Source: Verrucomicrobiota bacterium (GTDB lineage Bacteria > Verrucomicrobiota > Verrucomicrobiia > Limisphaerales > J093). From it: a stretch of 7,931 bases of DNA. Of this stretch, positions 1 to 7,621 are shown piece by piece. The stretch spans positions 1 through 7,931 of the forward strand of contig RFJD01000007.1 in NCBI GenBank assembly GCA_003695015.1, read 5' to 3'. The position numbers and the translations under genes are program-made. The first letter of the stretch is position 1; every line of letters starts with the position of its first letter. The notes under the pieces are model-generated. The model ran no database searches. It was not told where the DNA came from and was given only the letters and a program-made list of their open reading frames with translations.

Positions 1-1258
1 AGGCGAGCCCCAGCAGGAGGGTGTCGGCCCCGAGGACGCGCTGGAAGTCGTTGATAATGGGGATGGAACCGCCTTCGCGGAGGAGGACGGGGGCACGGCC
101 GAAGGCCTCTTTCAAGGCTTCGAGAGCGGTTTGGGCCAGGGACGTGCGGGGATCGAGCAGGTAGGGGGCGCCGCCGTGGCCGGTGTGGATTTCGAGCCGG
201 ACGGTCGGAGGACAGAGGTTCTTGAGGTGGCGGGCGACGAGCCGGGCGATTTCGGCCGGGCGTTGGTCGGGGACCAGGCGCATGGTGAGCTTGGCCCGGG
301 CCCAAGCGGGGATGATGGTTTTGCTGCCTTCGCCTTGGTAGCCGCTGGTGAGGCCGTTGATTTCCAAGGTGGGGCGGGCGGTGCGTTGTTCCCAAGGGGT
401 GTAGCCGCTTTCGCCAAAGAGCCGGCGAACGCCGAGGAACCGCGCGTAGCTGCGTTCGTTGAAGGGCAGCCGGGCCAGTTCGCGGCGCTCCATGCGGCTC
501 AAGGGGCGGACGCGGTCGTAGAAGCCGGGCACGCGAATGCGCCCGCGGCGGTCGCGCAACGAGGCGAGCATCTGGCAGAGGACCATGGCCGGGTTGTCCA
601 CCGAACCGCCGAAGATGCCCGAGTGGAGGTCGCGGGAGGGTCCGTGGACGATCACCTCGAGGGCGGCCACCCCACGGAGGGCGTAGGTCAGCGCCGGCAG
701 GTCGGGGGCGGGCATCCCGGTGTCCGACACCACCACCGCATCGCAGCGCAGCTCCTTGCGCCGGCTCTTGAGGAAGGGAATCAGGTGCGTGCTGCCGACC
801 TCTTCCTCGCCTTCGAGGATGAAGGTCAGGTCGCAGGGCAGTTCGGTTCCGGTTTGGAGGAGGGCCTCGACCGCCTTGAGGTGGGCGAAGTGCTGGCCCT
901 TGTTGTCGCTGGCGCCCCGGGCAAAGAGGCGATGGCCCTCGATGCGCGGTTCGAAGGGGGGCGAGTCCCAGAGTTCGAGTGGCTCGGCGGGTTGGACGTC
1001 GTAGTGGCCGTAAACGAGAAAACGGGGCCGGCGGCCGGGACGCCGCGGGGTTTGGGCCAGGACGATGGGATGGCCGTCGGTGGGATGGACCTCCGCCTCG
1101 AGGCCGATCTGCCGGCAGTGGCGGGCGATCCAGTCGGCGGCGCGGACCATGTCCGGGACATGTTCCGCCTGGGCGGAGATGCTGGGAATGCGGAGGTACG
1201 CGAGGAGCTGGTCGAGGTGCTCCTGACGGTGGGCCTCAAGGTATGCCTGGGGTGTCAT
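1..1258 (-). CDS. M20 family dipeptidase (metallopeptidase), 3' end cut by window
   Basis: A zinc-dependent exopeptidase of the M20 family (carnosinase/CPG2-like dipeptidases), expected to hydrolyse dipeptides or short peptides in the cytoplasm. The minus-strand frame is open from ATG at 1258 to the window edge, giving 419 residues. The family usually runs to about 450-460, so some 40 residues are missing. Visible landmarks are YGHYDVQP (metal His85, with Asp87), ASDNKG (bridging Asp118), EGEEEVGS (general-base and metal Glu near 152-153), SDTG (metal Asp179), the dimerisation-domain signature HSGIFGGSVDNP from His212, and REGGSIP near 394-400. The last metal-binding His of the family would fall beyond the left edge. 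The start overlaps the end of the AsmA-like gene by 23 bp, and GAGAG lies just upstream as a weak ribosome site, so translation may be coupled to that gene. The family is secure; the exact substrate is not. Confidence 0.93.
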   Translation of the reverse strand, partial: MTPQAYLEAHRQEHLDQLLAYLRIPSISAQAEHVPDMVRAADWIARHCRQIGLEAEVHPTDGHPIVLAQTPRRPGRRPRFLVYGHYDVQPAEPLELWDSPPFEPRIEGHRLFARGASDNKGQHFAHLKAVEALLQTGTELPCDLTFILEGEEEVGSTHLIPFLKSRRKELRCDAVVVSDTGMPAPDLPALTYALRGVAALEVIVHGPSRDLHSGIFGGSVDNPAMVLCQMLASLRDRRGRIRVPGFYDRVRPLSRMERRELARLPFNERSYARFLGVRRLFGESGYTPWEQRTARPTLEINGLTSGYQGEGSKTIIPAWARAKLTMRLVPDQRPAEIARLVARHLKNLCPPTVRLEIHTGHGGAPYLLDPRTSLAQTALEALKEAFGRAPVLLREGGSIPIINDFQRVLGADTLLLGLA

Positions 1259-4200
1259 CGCTCTCGGAAGGGAAGGGCGTGGAAGGCGTGGGGGTGTCGG
1301 CATCGCCGGAGCGGAGGTCGGGCGCGGCCGGCGCATCGGGAATGCCAGGGGCGGATTGGACGGAGGAGCCGGCGGAGGCGGAGGACGTTTCGGTCACCAA
1401 GGGCCCCAGCTTGGCGCGGTCCACGACGGTCTCCCAGTCGGCCAACGTGCCGCGCACGGAGACGAAGGGCGGCAGTTGGAGGTGATCCGGGAGGGCGGCG
1501 GCCGGCAGGTTGGCGGCCCCGGGGATGCGGAGTTGGTCGCGCCGGATGGTCAACGCCACCGGCAGGTCGAAGGATGCTTCGCGCCAGGTGGCGCCGCGGT
1601 GGATCGGTCCGCTCAGGCGCAGGGAGAACCAGTCACCCACGAACTCGAGGGGATCGAGTTGGAGTTCCGGTCCTTGGAGCTGCAAGCGGGCGTGGACCGA
1701 TTGGGCCGGCGAGCGGAGGATGGGATCGGCCCCGAGGATGGAGGCGGGGGCGTTGAGGATGGCGCGGGTCCAGTCGGGCAGGGTCCGGAAATCCAGATTG
1801 GTCATGACCAGCTCGCAGGAACCGGTGGCATCGAGGGGGCTGGTGGCGGCGTAGGTGAGGTTGGCGCTCAGGTCGCCGACGAACCGACCGCGGCCGTAGC
1901 CCAGCAAGGTGCTGGCGATGGGGTCGATGGGCAGGGCGCGGGCGGCGGCTTCCACACGCACGGGGGCATTGGTGGCGAGCAAGGGCCACTGACCGCGGAG
2001 GCGGAGGTTGCCCTTGGGCCGGAAATCGACGCTGAGGTCCTGGCAGACCAGCAGACCGTTGGTCCAGAGCGTGCGACCCCGCCAGTTGGCGGTGTCGATC
2101 CGGTCGAACAGCAGCCGGCGGACGTCGAGGTCGGTGACGAGGCTGTAATTGGTCAGCCGGGTCCAGATCGGCGGGTTGGTGATGGTGAGGGAAGGCGCGG
2201 TTGTTGTGGGGACGCCGGCGGCCGTGGGAGCGGTGTTGGTGCGGTAGTAGCTTGCCACCGCGCTCAGGTCCAAGGCGCTGGAGAAAAGTCGCAGATGGCC
2301 GGGTTGGCCGGCAACGGTCTGGACGGCGCCGGTCAGGATGAGGGTGTTGGGCGCGCGCGGGGTGGCGGGCAGGGAGATGATGTTGCTGTAAATCAGCAGG
2401 CTGCCGGCTTTGTACGAGGCGCCGAGGTCGGCGGTGAGATCCAGCGGGAAGTGGGTCCGGCGGTTCCATGCGTTGCTCAGGGCCAGGCCGCGGGTTTGGA
2501 GGTGCAACTCCAACTCGCGCGCGCCGGAGACGCCGAGTTGGAGGCGGCCTTGACCGTCCAAATGACCGGCCCCGAGCCGCCAAGGCCCCAGATGGGCTTC
2601 GAGCAACGGCCGGAGCGAGGCGGGGCCCAAGTTCACCAAGCTCAACTCGAAGGCGCCGTCGCCGCGGGGGCTGGCCCGGCCGCTCAGGTAAACGCTGCCG
2701 CCGCGGCCGGTGCCGCGTCCCAAGCTGAGAGCGATCTGGCGGACGGAGATCAGCTCCGGGGTCCAGTCGATGGAGGCGTCGAACTGGAGCCAGTCGTCGA
2801 TGAAGTGGTAGCGGTCGATGCGGCCGGTGAATTGATCCAGCACGAGGGTGGCGGCGACCATGTTGGCGCCGGCTTGGAGCTGGGCGTTGCCGTCGAGTTT
2901 CCACGTGCCGCCGGAAGCCTCGATGAGGGGATGGGGGAACCGGGTCAGCAGCGGGGGCAGCTCGCCGCGGAAATCCCAGAGCAGGCGCAGTTGGTCGTTG
3001 CCCAACTCGTAACTGCCGGAGCCTTCGCCGGTGAGCAACGGGGCGCCGTCGGCGGCGAGTTCGATTTCCGTTTGGTCCACGCTGAAGGAGAGGAAATCGC
3101 GGAAGGCCACCTGGGTGGTGAGGCGGAGGGCGGCGTTGGTGAGCGTGTAGGGGCCGGCGGTGAAGGCGAGCTCTTCGATCCGGTTGGTGATCCAGCCGCG
3201 GATGCGACGGCCGTCGTCGCGGTTGGTCAGCGCGGCTTCGAGATAGAGGCGACCGGAGGGGCTGCGGGGGCCGAGCAGGGGGCGCCAGCGGGCCAGGTCG
3301 AGGCCGTCCAGCCGGATTTCGAGAGAGGACTCATTGACGCTGGGACGGACCAGCGGGTTCCAAAGCAGGTTGATGGCGCGTGGGGCGCGGATTTGCAGCA
3401 GGTCACGATCGCCCTCCTTCAGACTCAGCCGGAAGGAGCGGATGTCGGCGGTCTTTTCGTCCAACTGCGCCCGCCCGTCGATGCGGCTTTCCAAGCCGAC
3501 TTCCGGAGTGGCGCCGGCCGGGGTGCGGAGGCTGAGGCGACGGCCGGCGAGGGTGGAGGAGACGTTGATGGTTTGCCCGCCGCCGGAGACGTCCACCAGC
3601 ACGTCGGCGTCCAGTTCGGATTCGCCGAAGCCCAAGCCGAAAGGACTGCCGGCCAGGTTGAGGATTTCGTGGCGGAGGCGGTCCAGCTTCAGGCGGACGC
3701 GGAGGTTGCGGTTGGCGGTGTCGATGGGCCCTTGGAGGGTGAGGCGTCCCAGGGAATCCCCGCCCCGCCGGAACTCCAGCAGGCACTGTCGGATTTCCTT
3801 CTCGGCAAGATCCACCAGCCACCGGCCGGTCAGGCCCTCCATGGTGGCATAGGCCCCGGTGGCTTGTTCGGTGGTCAGTTCGAGGCTGCCTTTCAGGGAG
3901 GTCGGAACGCGCTTGCTGCTGAGCGCCAGGGCGCCTTCCGAGCGGGCGCTGAGAACGAACCGGCCGGCGCTGTCGGGCGCATCGGGTCCGCCGCCGAGCT
4001 TCTCCATGCCGAACCGCGCGGCGAGCTTCCAAGTGGATTCGCGGCCGTCGCCCAGGTTGACGAGGGTGAGGTCGAAATTGCGCAGCGCCATCCGCGTGCG
4101 CTCCCCGCCGGCCAGCTCACGCTGGTAGGACCAGGCGCCGTTCTCGATCTGGATCAGCCCGACTTGGAGTTCCTCGATCGGGCGGGAGATCCACGGCCGG

Positions 4201-4664
4201 CGGCGCGACTCCCCCCAAATCCGGTCCCAGGTGGTTTGGCCCGAGGCGTCCCGCACCACGTGCAATTCGGGCGACACCAGCCGCACCTTGGGGATGAGCC
4301 AGCGGTTCCGCCACAGGCTCAGCAGGCTGTAACGGGCTTCGATTTCCCTGGCCGTGAAAACCGGTTCGCCATCGGCATCGCGGAGCTCGACGTCCGTGGC
4401 GTGCAGCCGGCTGAACGGGCTCCACTCGATCGAGCCCGCGTGCAGGGAACCCTGCCAGTCCCGGGTCATCCACGGGAGCACGACCTGCCGGAGCACATAC
4501 CCGCTGGTTCCCACGAAATAGAGGCCCACCAGCAAGACCAACAACACCGCCAGCCGGATCAACCAGCGCTTCCATCGGCCCGGCTCGTTGAGCGGATCGT
4601 CGTACTCGAAATCGGGGTCGCGTCGTGCCATGACTTTGTCCCGCTGCCCGACCCTCGCGGCCAT
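1236..4664 (-). CDS. large AsmA/TamB-like envelope protein
   Basis: A 1142-residue protein with a charged cytoplasmic N-terminus, one transmembrane helix at about residues 35-52 (Leu/Val-rich, after a basic WKRW stretch) and a very long beta-rich remainder, the layout of AsmA/TamB/DUF3971-type proteins. Such proteins span the periplasm and are implicated in lipid transport or outer-membrane assembly. The region just after the helix (SIEWSPF, then VELRDADGEPVF and ARYSLLSLW) is typical of the AsmA N-terminus. The C-terminal third carries AsmA-like amphipathic strands (LQGPELQLDPLEFVGDWFS). There is a Thr/Pro-rich insert near residue 810, and from about 1088 the chain becomes a Ser/Pro/Ala-rich, probably disordered tail. 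ATG at 4664 gives the longest form. ATG at 4631 (1131 residues) has GGA 7 nt upstream and is a real alternative. The gene lies 54 bp after the ABC ATPase and ends inside the peptidase start. No enzymatic motif was seen; the family call is by architecture, not by a profile search. Confidence 0.8.
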   Translation of the reverse strand: MAARVGQRDKVMARRDPDFEYDDPLNEPGRWKRWLIRLAVLLVLLVGLYFVGTSGYVLRQVVLPWMTRDWQGSLHAGSIEWSPFSRLHATDVELRDADGEPVFTAREIEARYSLLSLWRNRWLIPKVRLVSPELHVVRDASGQTTWDRIWGESRRRPWISRPIEELQVGLIQIENGAWSYQRELAGGERTRMALRNFDLTLVNLGDGRESTWKLAARFGMEKLGGGPDAPDSAGRFVLSARSEGALALSSKRVPTSLKGSLELTTEQATGAYATMEGLTGRWLVDLAEKEIRQCLLEFRRGGDSLGRLTLQGPIDTANRNLRVRLKLDRLRHEILNLAGSPFGLGFGESELDADVLVDVSGGGQTINVSSTLAGRRLSLRTPAGATPEVGLESRIDGRAQLDEKTADIRSFRLSLKEGDRDLLQIRAPRAINLLWNPLVRPSVNESSLEIRLDGLDLARWRPLLGPRSPSGRLYLEAALTNRDDGRRIRGWITNRIEELAFTAGPYTLTNAALRLTTQVAFRDFLSFSVDQTEIELAADGAPLLTGEGSGSYELGNDQLRLLWDFRGELPPLLTRFPHPLIEASGGTWKLDGNAQLQAGANMVAATLVLDQFTGRIDRYHFIDDWLQFDASIDWTPELISVRQIALSLGRGTGRGGSVYLSGRASPRGDGAFELSLVNLGPASLRPLLEAHLGPWRLGAGHLDGQGRLQLGVSGARELELHLQTRGLALSNAWNRRTHFPLDLTADLGASYKAGSLLIYSNIISLPATPRAPNTLILTGAVQTVAGQPGHLRLFSSALDLSAVASYYRTNTAPTAAGVPTTTAPSLTITNPPIWTRLTNYSLVTDLDVRRLLFDRIDTANWRGRTLWTNGLLVCQDLSVDFRPKGNLRLRGQWPLLATNAPVRVEAAARALPIDPIASTLLGYGRGRFVGDLSANLTYAATSPLDATGSCELVMTNLDFRTLPDWTRAILNAPASILGADPILRSPAQSVHARLQLQGPELQLDPLEFVGDWFSLRLSGPIHRGATWREASFDLPVALTIRRDQLRIPGAANLPAAALPDHLQLPPFVSVRGTLADWETVVDRAKLGPLVTETSSASAGSSVQSAPGIPDAPAAPDLRSGDADTPTPSTPFPSESDDTPGIP

Positions 4665-4718
4665 GGCCCCGGTCGGCAGGGCTGCGTCGCGCCGAGCCTA
4701 CGCGCGTGAGCCCGCCAG

Positions 4719-5768
4719 TCAATGCAAGGCTCCGGCCTGCCCGCCGGCCGCGGGGTTCGGCGGGGCCGCCGGTGATTCCGCCGGATCGAGTCCGTCGGTG
4801 AACAGCCGCCGGATGACTTCCTCGACGGGCAGTTCCTGGATGTCGATGTCCCGCACCGGCAGTGCTTCCAACAAGGCCTTGCAGGCGGGGATCACTTCCT
4901 GGCGTTTGACCCGGAGTTGCAGCCGGCCCGCCTCGGCCGTCTCCACGTCGCCAAACCGCCGGGCCACCTCCCACCGCACCGGCGCGCCGGGTTCGCAGTC
5001 GATCGTGATCAACTTGAAGTCCACGAACCGGTCCAGGATGTCCTCCAAACGGCCGTCAAACAGCAGTCGTCCCCGGTGAATCACGATCACCCGGCGGCAC
5101 AGCGCCTGAATGTCCGCCATGTAATGGCTGGTCAAGAGAATGGTCGTCCGCCGCGTGGCGTTGTAATGGCGGACGAACTCCCGCACCGTCTGCTGCGAGA
5201 CGACGTCCAGGCCGATGGTCGGTTCGTCCAGATACAGCACCCGCGGCCGGTGGAGCAGGGCGGCGATCAACTCCATCTTCATCCGCTCGCCCAAGGACAG
5301 TTCCCGAACCATGACACCGAGCCGGTCCCGGACCTGCAGCAGCGTGGACAGCTCCTCGACGGTTTCCTCGAACTGGCGCCGGGGCAGGCCGTAGATCTCG
5401 GCGTTCAACTCGAGCGATTCCCACGCGGGCAGGTCCCACCAAAGCTGGTTCTTCTGCCCCAGCACCAGGGCGAATTGGCGCCGGTAACGGTCGTCCCGTT
5501 CCCACGGCACGTAACCCAAGACCCGCGCCTCGCCCGAGGTCGGGTGCAGCAGCCCCGCCAGCATCTTCAGCGTGGTGGTCTTGCCCGCGCCGTTCGGCCC
5601 CAGGAAACCGACCAGTTCGCCCTCCTCGATGTCGAAGCTGATGCGGTCCACCGCGCAGGTCCGCTCCATTTGCCGCCGGAACAGCCCCCGCACGGCCCCC
5701 CGCAAGCCGGGCTCCTTGCGTCGTGTCCGGAACACGCGCGTCAGCTCCCGCACTTCGATGACCTTCAT
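4719..5768 (-). CDS. ABC transporter ATP-binding protein, NatA-like (COG4586-type)
   Basis: A 349-residue nucleotide-binding subunit that would drive an ABC-2 type exporter from the cytoplasmic face of the inner membrane. All catalytic motifs are present: Walker A GPNGAGKTT (57-65), the Q-loop in LGQKNQLWWDLP (103-114), signature LSLGE (157-161, in place of LSGGQ), Walker B VLYLDEP with Glu182, D-loop GLD (186-188) and switch His215 in LTSHY. The QLWWDLP Q-loop and LSLGERMKMEL signature resemble the uncharacterised COG4586 group, which normally works with two ABC-2 permeases. None is visible here. After the ATPase core there is a domain of about 100 residues and an Ala/Pro-rich tail. The ATG at 5768 follows the dnaA stop by 36 bp with AGGG very close upstream, so co-transcription with dnaA is plausible. 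The substrate cannot be deduced. Confidence 0.93.
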   Translation of the reverse strand: MKVIEVRELTRVFRTRRKEPGLRGAVRGLFRRQMERTCAVDRISFDIEEGELVGFLGPNGAGKTTTLKMLAGLLHPTSGEARVLGYVPWERDDRYRRQFALVLGQKNQLWWDLPAWESLELNAEIYGLPRRQFEETVEELSTLLQVRDRLGVMVRELSLGERMKMELIAALLHRPRVLYLDEPTIGLDVVSQQTVREFVRHYNATRRTTILLTSHYMADIQALCRRVIVIHRGRLLFDGRLEDILDRFVDFKLITIDCEPGAPVRWEVARRFGDVETAEAGRLQLRVKRQEVIPACKALLEALPVRDIDIQELPVEEVIRRLFTDGLDPAESPAAPPNPAAGGQAGALH

Positions 5769-5804
5769 GCCCTGGGGGGATGGGGACCGGCCGGGGAGCG
5801 GCTT

Positions 5805-7202
5805 TCAGGTGTGCAGCAGACGGATGATCAACTCGATGGCCTGGCGGACGTTGGGGTCGTGCTCCATCCGGTTTTTCACCTGCCGGCAGGCGTGGATCAC
5901 CGTGCCGTGGTCGCGACCGCCAAAGGCTTCCCCGATGGCGGTGAGGGATAAGGGCGTCAGTTCGCGGCAGAGGTACATGGCCACCTGCCGGGGAAAGGCA
6001 ATGTGCTCGGGCCGGCGACGGCTGGTGAGGTCCGACTCGCGCAAGTCGTAGTGATCGGCCACCGTCCGTTTGATCTTGTCCACGGTGATCGTGTTGCGGC
6101 TTTCCTCCTGAATCAGATCCGTGAGCACTTTCTCCGCCATGGGGATGGTGAGGTCCCGGCTCCGGAGTTGCCGCAGGGTGACGGTGGCGCTGAGCTTGGC
6201 CAGCGCGCCCTCCAATCGCCGCACGTTGCTCCGAAACTTCTTGGCCAGGAACTCGACCACCTCGTCCGGCAGGTGCAGTCCGTAGTTCTCCTGCTTCTTG
6301 CGGACGATCGCCATGCGGGTTTCCACGTCCGGCGGCTGCAGGTCCACGATCAGCCCCCACTCGAACCGCGAGACCAACCGGTGCTCCAGCCCCTCCAGGC
6401 TGCCCACCGGACGATCGGAGGTCAGCACGATCTGCCGGTGCGCTCCGTGCAGCTCGTTGAATGTGTGGAAGAATTCCTCTTGGATCCGGTCCTTGCTCTG
6501 CAGGAACTGGATGTCGTCGATCAGCAGCACGTCCGCCGCCCGATAGAATCGGCGGAAGCGGTTGAGGTTGTTGTTCTGGATGCCCTCGATGAACTCGTTG
6601 GTGAACTTCTCGGTGGGGCGGTAAATGATCCGGGCGTTGGGCCGGTCGGCATGAATCGCGTGGCCAATGGCGTGGAGCAGGTGCGTCTTGCCCAACCCGC
6701 TGGCTCCGTAGATGAACAGCGGGTTCCACGTCTTCCCGGGGTTTTGCGAGACCGAGATGGCCGCGGCATGGGCGAACTGCGAGTTTGGCCCGACCACGAA
6801 CGTCTCGAACGTGTTGCGCGGGTTCAACCCCTCCAAGGGGCTGGCGGGCTGGGATTTGCGAACGGCGGTTCGGGAGGCGGCCGCCTTCGCCGAACGCCCG
6901 CCGGCCGATGAACCCGGAGCGGCGGCCATGGCGGCGGCTGGATCGCCATTGCCGCCGCCGACGCGGAAGGAGACCTCATAAGGCTGGCCGGCCACGTGGG
7001 CCACCACTTCCTTGAGCAGCGACAGGTAGTTGTTGGTCAGCCACAGCTCCTGGAATTCGTTGCTCACCTGCAGCACCAGATGGCTGTCGCTGCCGTCACA
7101 GGGCCGGAGCCTGGCAAACCAGAGGTTGAAGAGCTCCGGCGACAGCAGCTCGCGCAGCGCTTGGCGCGCTCGTTTCCAAAGCTCGACTACGGACGGATCC
7201 AT
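5805..7202 (-). CDS. dnaA: chromosomal replication initiator protein DnaA
   Basis: The 465-residue initiator that binds DnaA boxes, oligomerises with ATP and opens the origin. All four domains are visible. Domain I (about 1-80) holds FNLWFARLRP and the NEFQELWL strand. Domain II is an Ala/Gly/Ser-rich linker (about 82-125). Domain III is the AAA+ core from NPRNTFETFVVGPNSQFAHAAA, with Walker A GASGLGKT (166-173), Walker B LLIDDIQF (226-233), sensor 1 LTSDRP (260-265), the arginine finger equivalent Arg279 in SRFEWGL, and sensor 2 Arg328 in NVRRLEGAL. Domain IV ends with the box-binding signature GRDHGTVIHACRQV (429-442). The length is normal and no key residue is lost. ATG at 7202 gives a proper domain I start, although only ACACCCTC precedes it, so there is no Shine-Dalgarno sequence. 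dnaN does not follow; the ABC ATPase starts 36 bp downstream. DnaA-box-like sites in its leader suggest autoregulation. Confidence 0.98.
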   Translation of the reverse strand: MDPSVVELWKRARQALRELLSPELFNLWFARLRPCDGSDSHLVLQVSNEFQELWLTNNYLSLLKEVVAHVAGQPYEVSFRVGGGNGDPAAAMAAAPGSSAGGRSAKAAASRTAVRKSQPASPLEGLNPRNTFETFVVGPNSQFAHAAAISVSQNPGKTWNPLFIYGASGLGKTHLLHAIGHAIHADRPNARIIYRPTEKFTNEFIEGIQNNNLNRFRRFYRAADVLLIDDIQFLQSKDRIQEEFFHTFNELHGAHRQIVLTSDRPVGSLEGLEHRLVSRFEWGLIVDLQPPDVETRMAIVRKKQENYGLHLPDEVVEFLAKKFRSNVRRLEGALAKLSATVTLRQLRSRDLTIPMAEKVLTDLIQEESRNTITVDKIKRTVADHYDLRESDLTSRRRPEHIAFPRQVAMYLCRELTPLSLTAIGEAFGGRDHGTVIHACRQVKNRMEHDPNVRQAIELIIRLLHT

Positions 7203-7243
7203 GAGGGTGTTGGTTGTGGTTTTCAGGTTGCAGTGCCAAAAAG

Positions 7244-7252
7244 TTATTCACC
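7244..7252 (+). promoter_or_regulatory. near-consensus DnaA box (TTATTCACC) in the dnaA leader
   Basis: Eight of nine positions fit TTWTNCACA; only the last base deviates. It shares the core TTATTCAC and orientation with the better site about 300 bp away, and it sits about 42 bp upstream of the dnaA start codon, where binding could block transcription or leader readout. This is a weak prediction taken alone. Confidence 0.4.
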
Positions 7253-7262
7253 GCGGCCCGTT

Positions 7263-7284
7263 GCCCGGCTGTCACCTGCCGGGC
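7263..7284. repeat. 7-bp inverted repeat (hairpin) in the dnaA leader
   Basis: GCCCGGC and GCCGGGC are perfect inverted copies around the 8-base loop TGTCACCT, about 60-80 bases upstream of the dnaA start. Two other short stems compete for the same bases: CGGGC/GCCCG at 7280-7292 and GCCCG/CGGGC at 7288-7302. No T-tract follows in the dnaA direction, so this is not an ordinary intrinsic terminator. Such stems arise easily in GC-rich DNA. Confidence 0.4.
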
Positions 7285-7325
7285 TCGGCCCGCACCCCGG
7301 GCGCCGTCCGGCCCGCTCCCCTTCG

Positions 7326-7342
7326 GAGCGGCCGTTCCGCTC
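7326..7342. repeat. 6-bp inverted repeat (GAGCGG/CCGCTC)
   Basis: GAGCGG and CCGCTC flank the 5-base loop CCGTT, about 125-140 bases upstream of dnaA. It may be part of the folded dnaA leader. It is short and has no adjoining T-tract, so function is uncertain. Confidence 0.25.
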
Positions 7343-7541
7343 GGGCACAGACCTCAGGCGCGTGCGATGACGTGTTGTAACCATCTCGAAAGCAACAGGT
7401 TGTGAAAGTCTGCCAGCGGCTCCCGGCCGGAGGAACTCCGGCAGACGCGGTCGCCGGCGGGCCGGGCGTCGTGACCGGGGCCGTTTCTAAGCGAAGGGGG
7501 ACGGGCGAGGCCAGCAGAACATGTTCACTCTTTTCCCCAGG

Positions 7542-7550
7542 TTATTCACA
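7542..7550 (+). promoter_or_regulatory. DnaA box (TTATTCACA)
   Basis: The site fits the relaxed consensus TTWTNCACA at every position and differs from the strong E. coli box TTATCCACA at one base. It lies about 340 bp upstream of the dnaA start, in one of the few T-rich patches of the leader. DnaA binding here would fit autoregulation or a role in origin function. A chance occurrence remains possible for a single 9-mer. Confidence 0.55.
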
Positions 7551-7572
7551 GGCCCTTTTTCCCTTGGATTTT

Positions 7573-7592
7573 GGCCCCTTCGGGCCCCTTCG
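7573..7592. repeat. perfect tandem repeat, 2 x 10 bp
   Basis: The 10-mer GGCCCCTTCG occurs twice head to tail without mismatch. It abuts a GC palindrome cluster (7595-7621) and lies about 20 bp from the good DnaA box. It could be a paired protein-binding site or simple slippage. Two copies do not settle the matter. Confidence 0.6.
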
Positions 7593-7594
7593 AC

Positions 7595-7609
7595 CGGTCG
7601 GGCCGACCG
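7595..7609. repeat. 15-bp near-perfect palindrome (CGGTCGG-G-CCGACCG)
   Basis: Seven-base arms around a single central base form an almost perfect dyad, 36 bp beyond the stop of the P-II relic in its reading direction. It could be a protein-binding site, or the remains of a terminator for the decayed gene. No T-run follows on the minus strand, which speaks against an intrinsic terminator. Confidence 0.45.
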
Positions 7610-7611
7610 CC

Positions 7612-7621
7612 GGCCGCGGCC
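7612..7621. repeat. perfect 10-bp palindrome GGCCGCGGCC
   Basis: A fully self-complementary 10-mer two bases from the 15-bp palindrome. Together with the tandem repeat they form a dense symmetric block at 7573-7621. In DNA this GC-rich, short palindromes are common, so function is not implied. Confidence 0.4.

Noticed and set aside
131..1756. Plus-strand open frame of 541 codons over the M20 peptidase
   Set aside because: The minus strand encodes a clear M20 enzyme with all expected motifs in the same place. The plus-strand product is low-complexity and becomes Arg-rich at its end.
1356..4709. Plus-strand open frame of 1117 codons running antisense to almost the whole AsmA-like gene
   Set aside because: Its translation is a Gly/Ala/Gln/Glu/Val-rich string without a family, as expected opposite a GC-rich gene whose codon bias suppresses antisense stops. 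The minus-strand product has a membrane helix and AsmA-like features.
5056..6729. Minus-strand 557-codon frame spanning parts of dnaA and the ATPase
   Set aside because: It is an out-of-frame shadow of both genes, Pro/Arg/Gly-rich, and dnaA and the ATPase are intact in their own frames.
7215..7237. TTGGCAC on the minus strand considered as a sigma-54 promoter
   Set aside because: The required GC dinucleotide at the -12 position is absent (TG at that spacing).
7360..7415. A/T-richer patch considered as a sigma-70 promoter for dnaA
   Set aside because: TTGC-like and TACAAC-like hexamers exist but not at a spacing of 16-18 bases.
7517..7526. GAACATGTTC palindrome considered as a LexA box
   Set aside because: Gram-positive-type LexA sites need GAAC and GTTC separated by four bases; here the gap is two.
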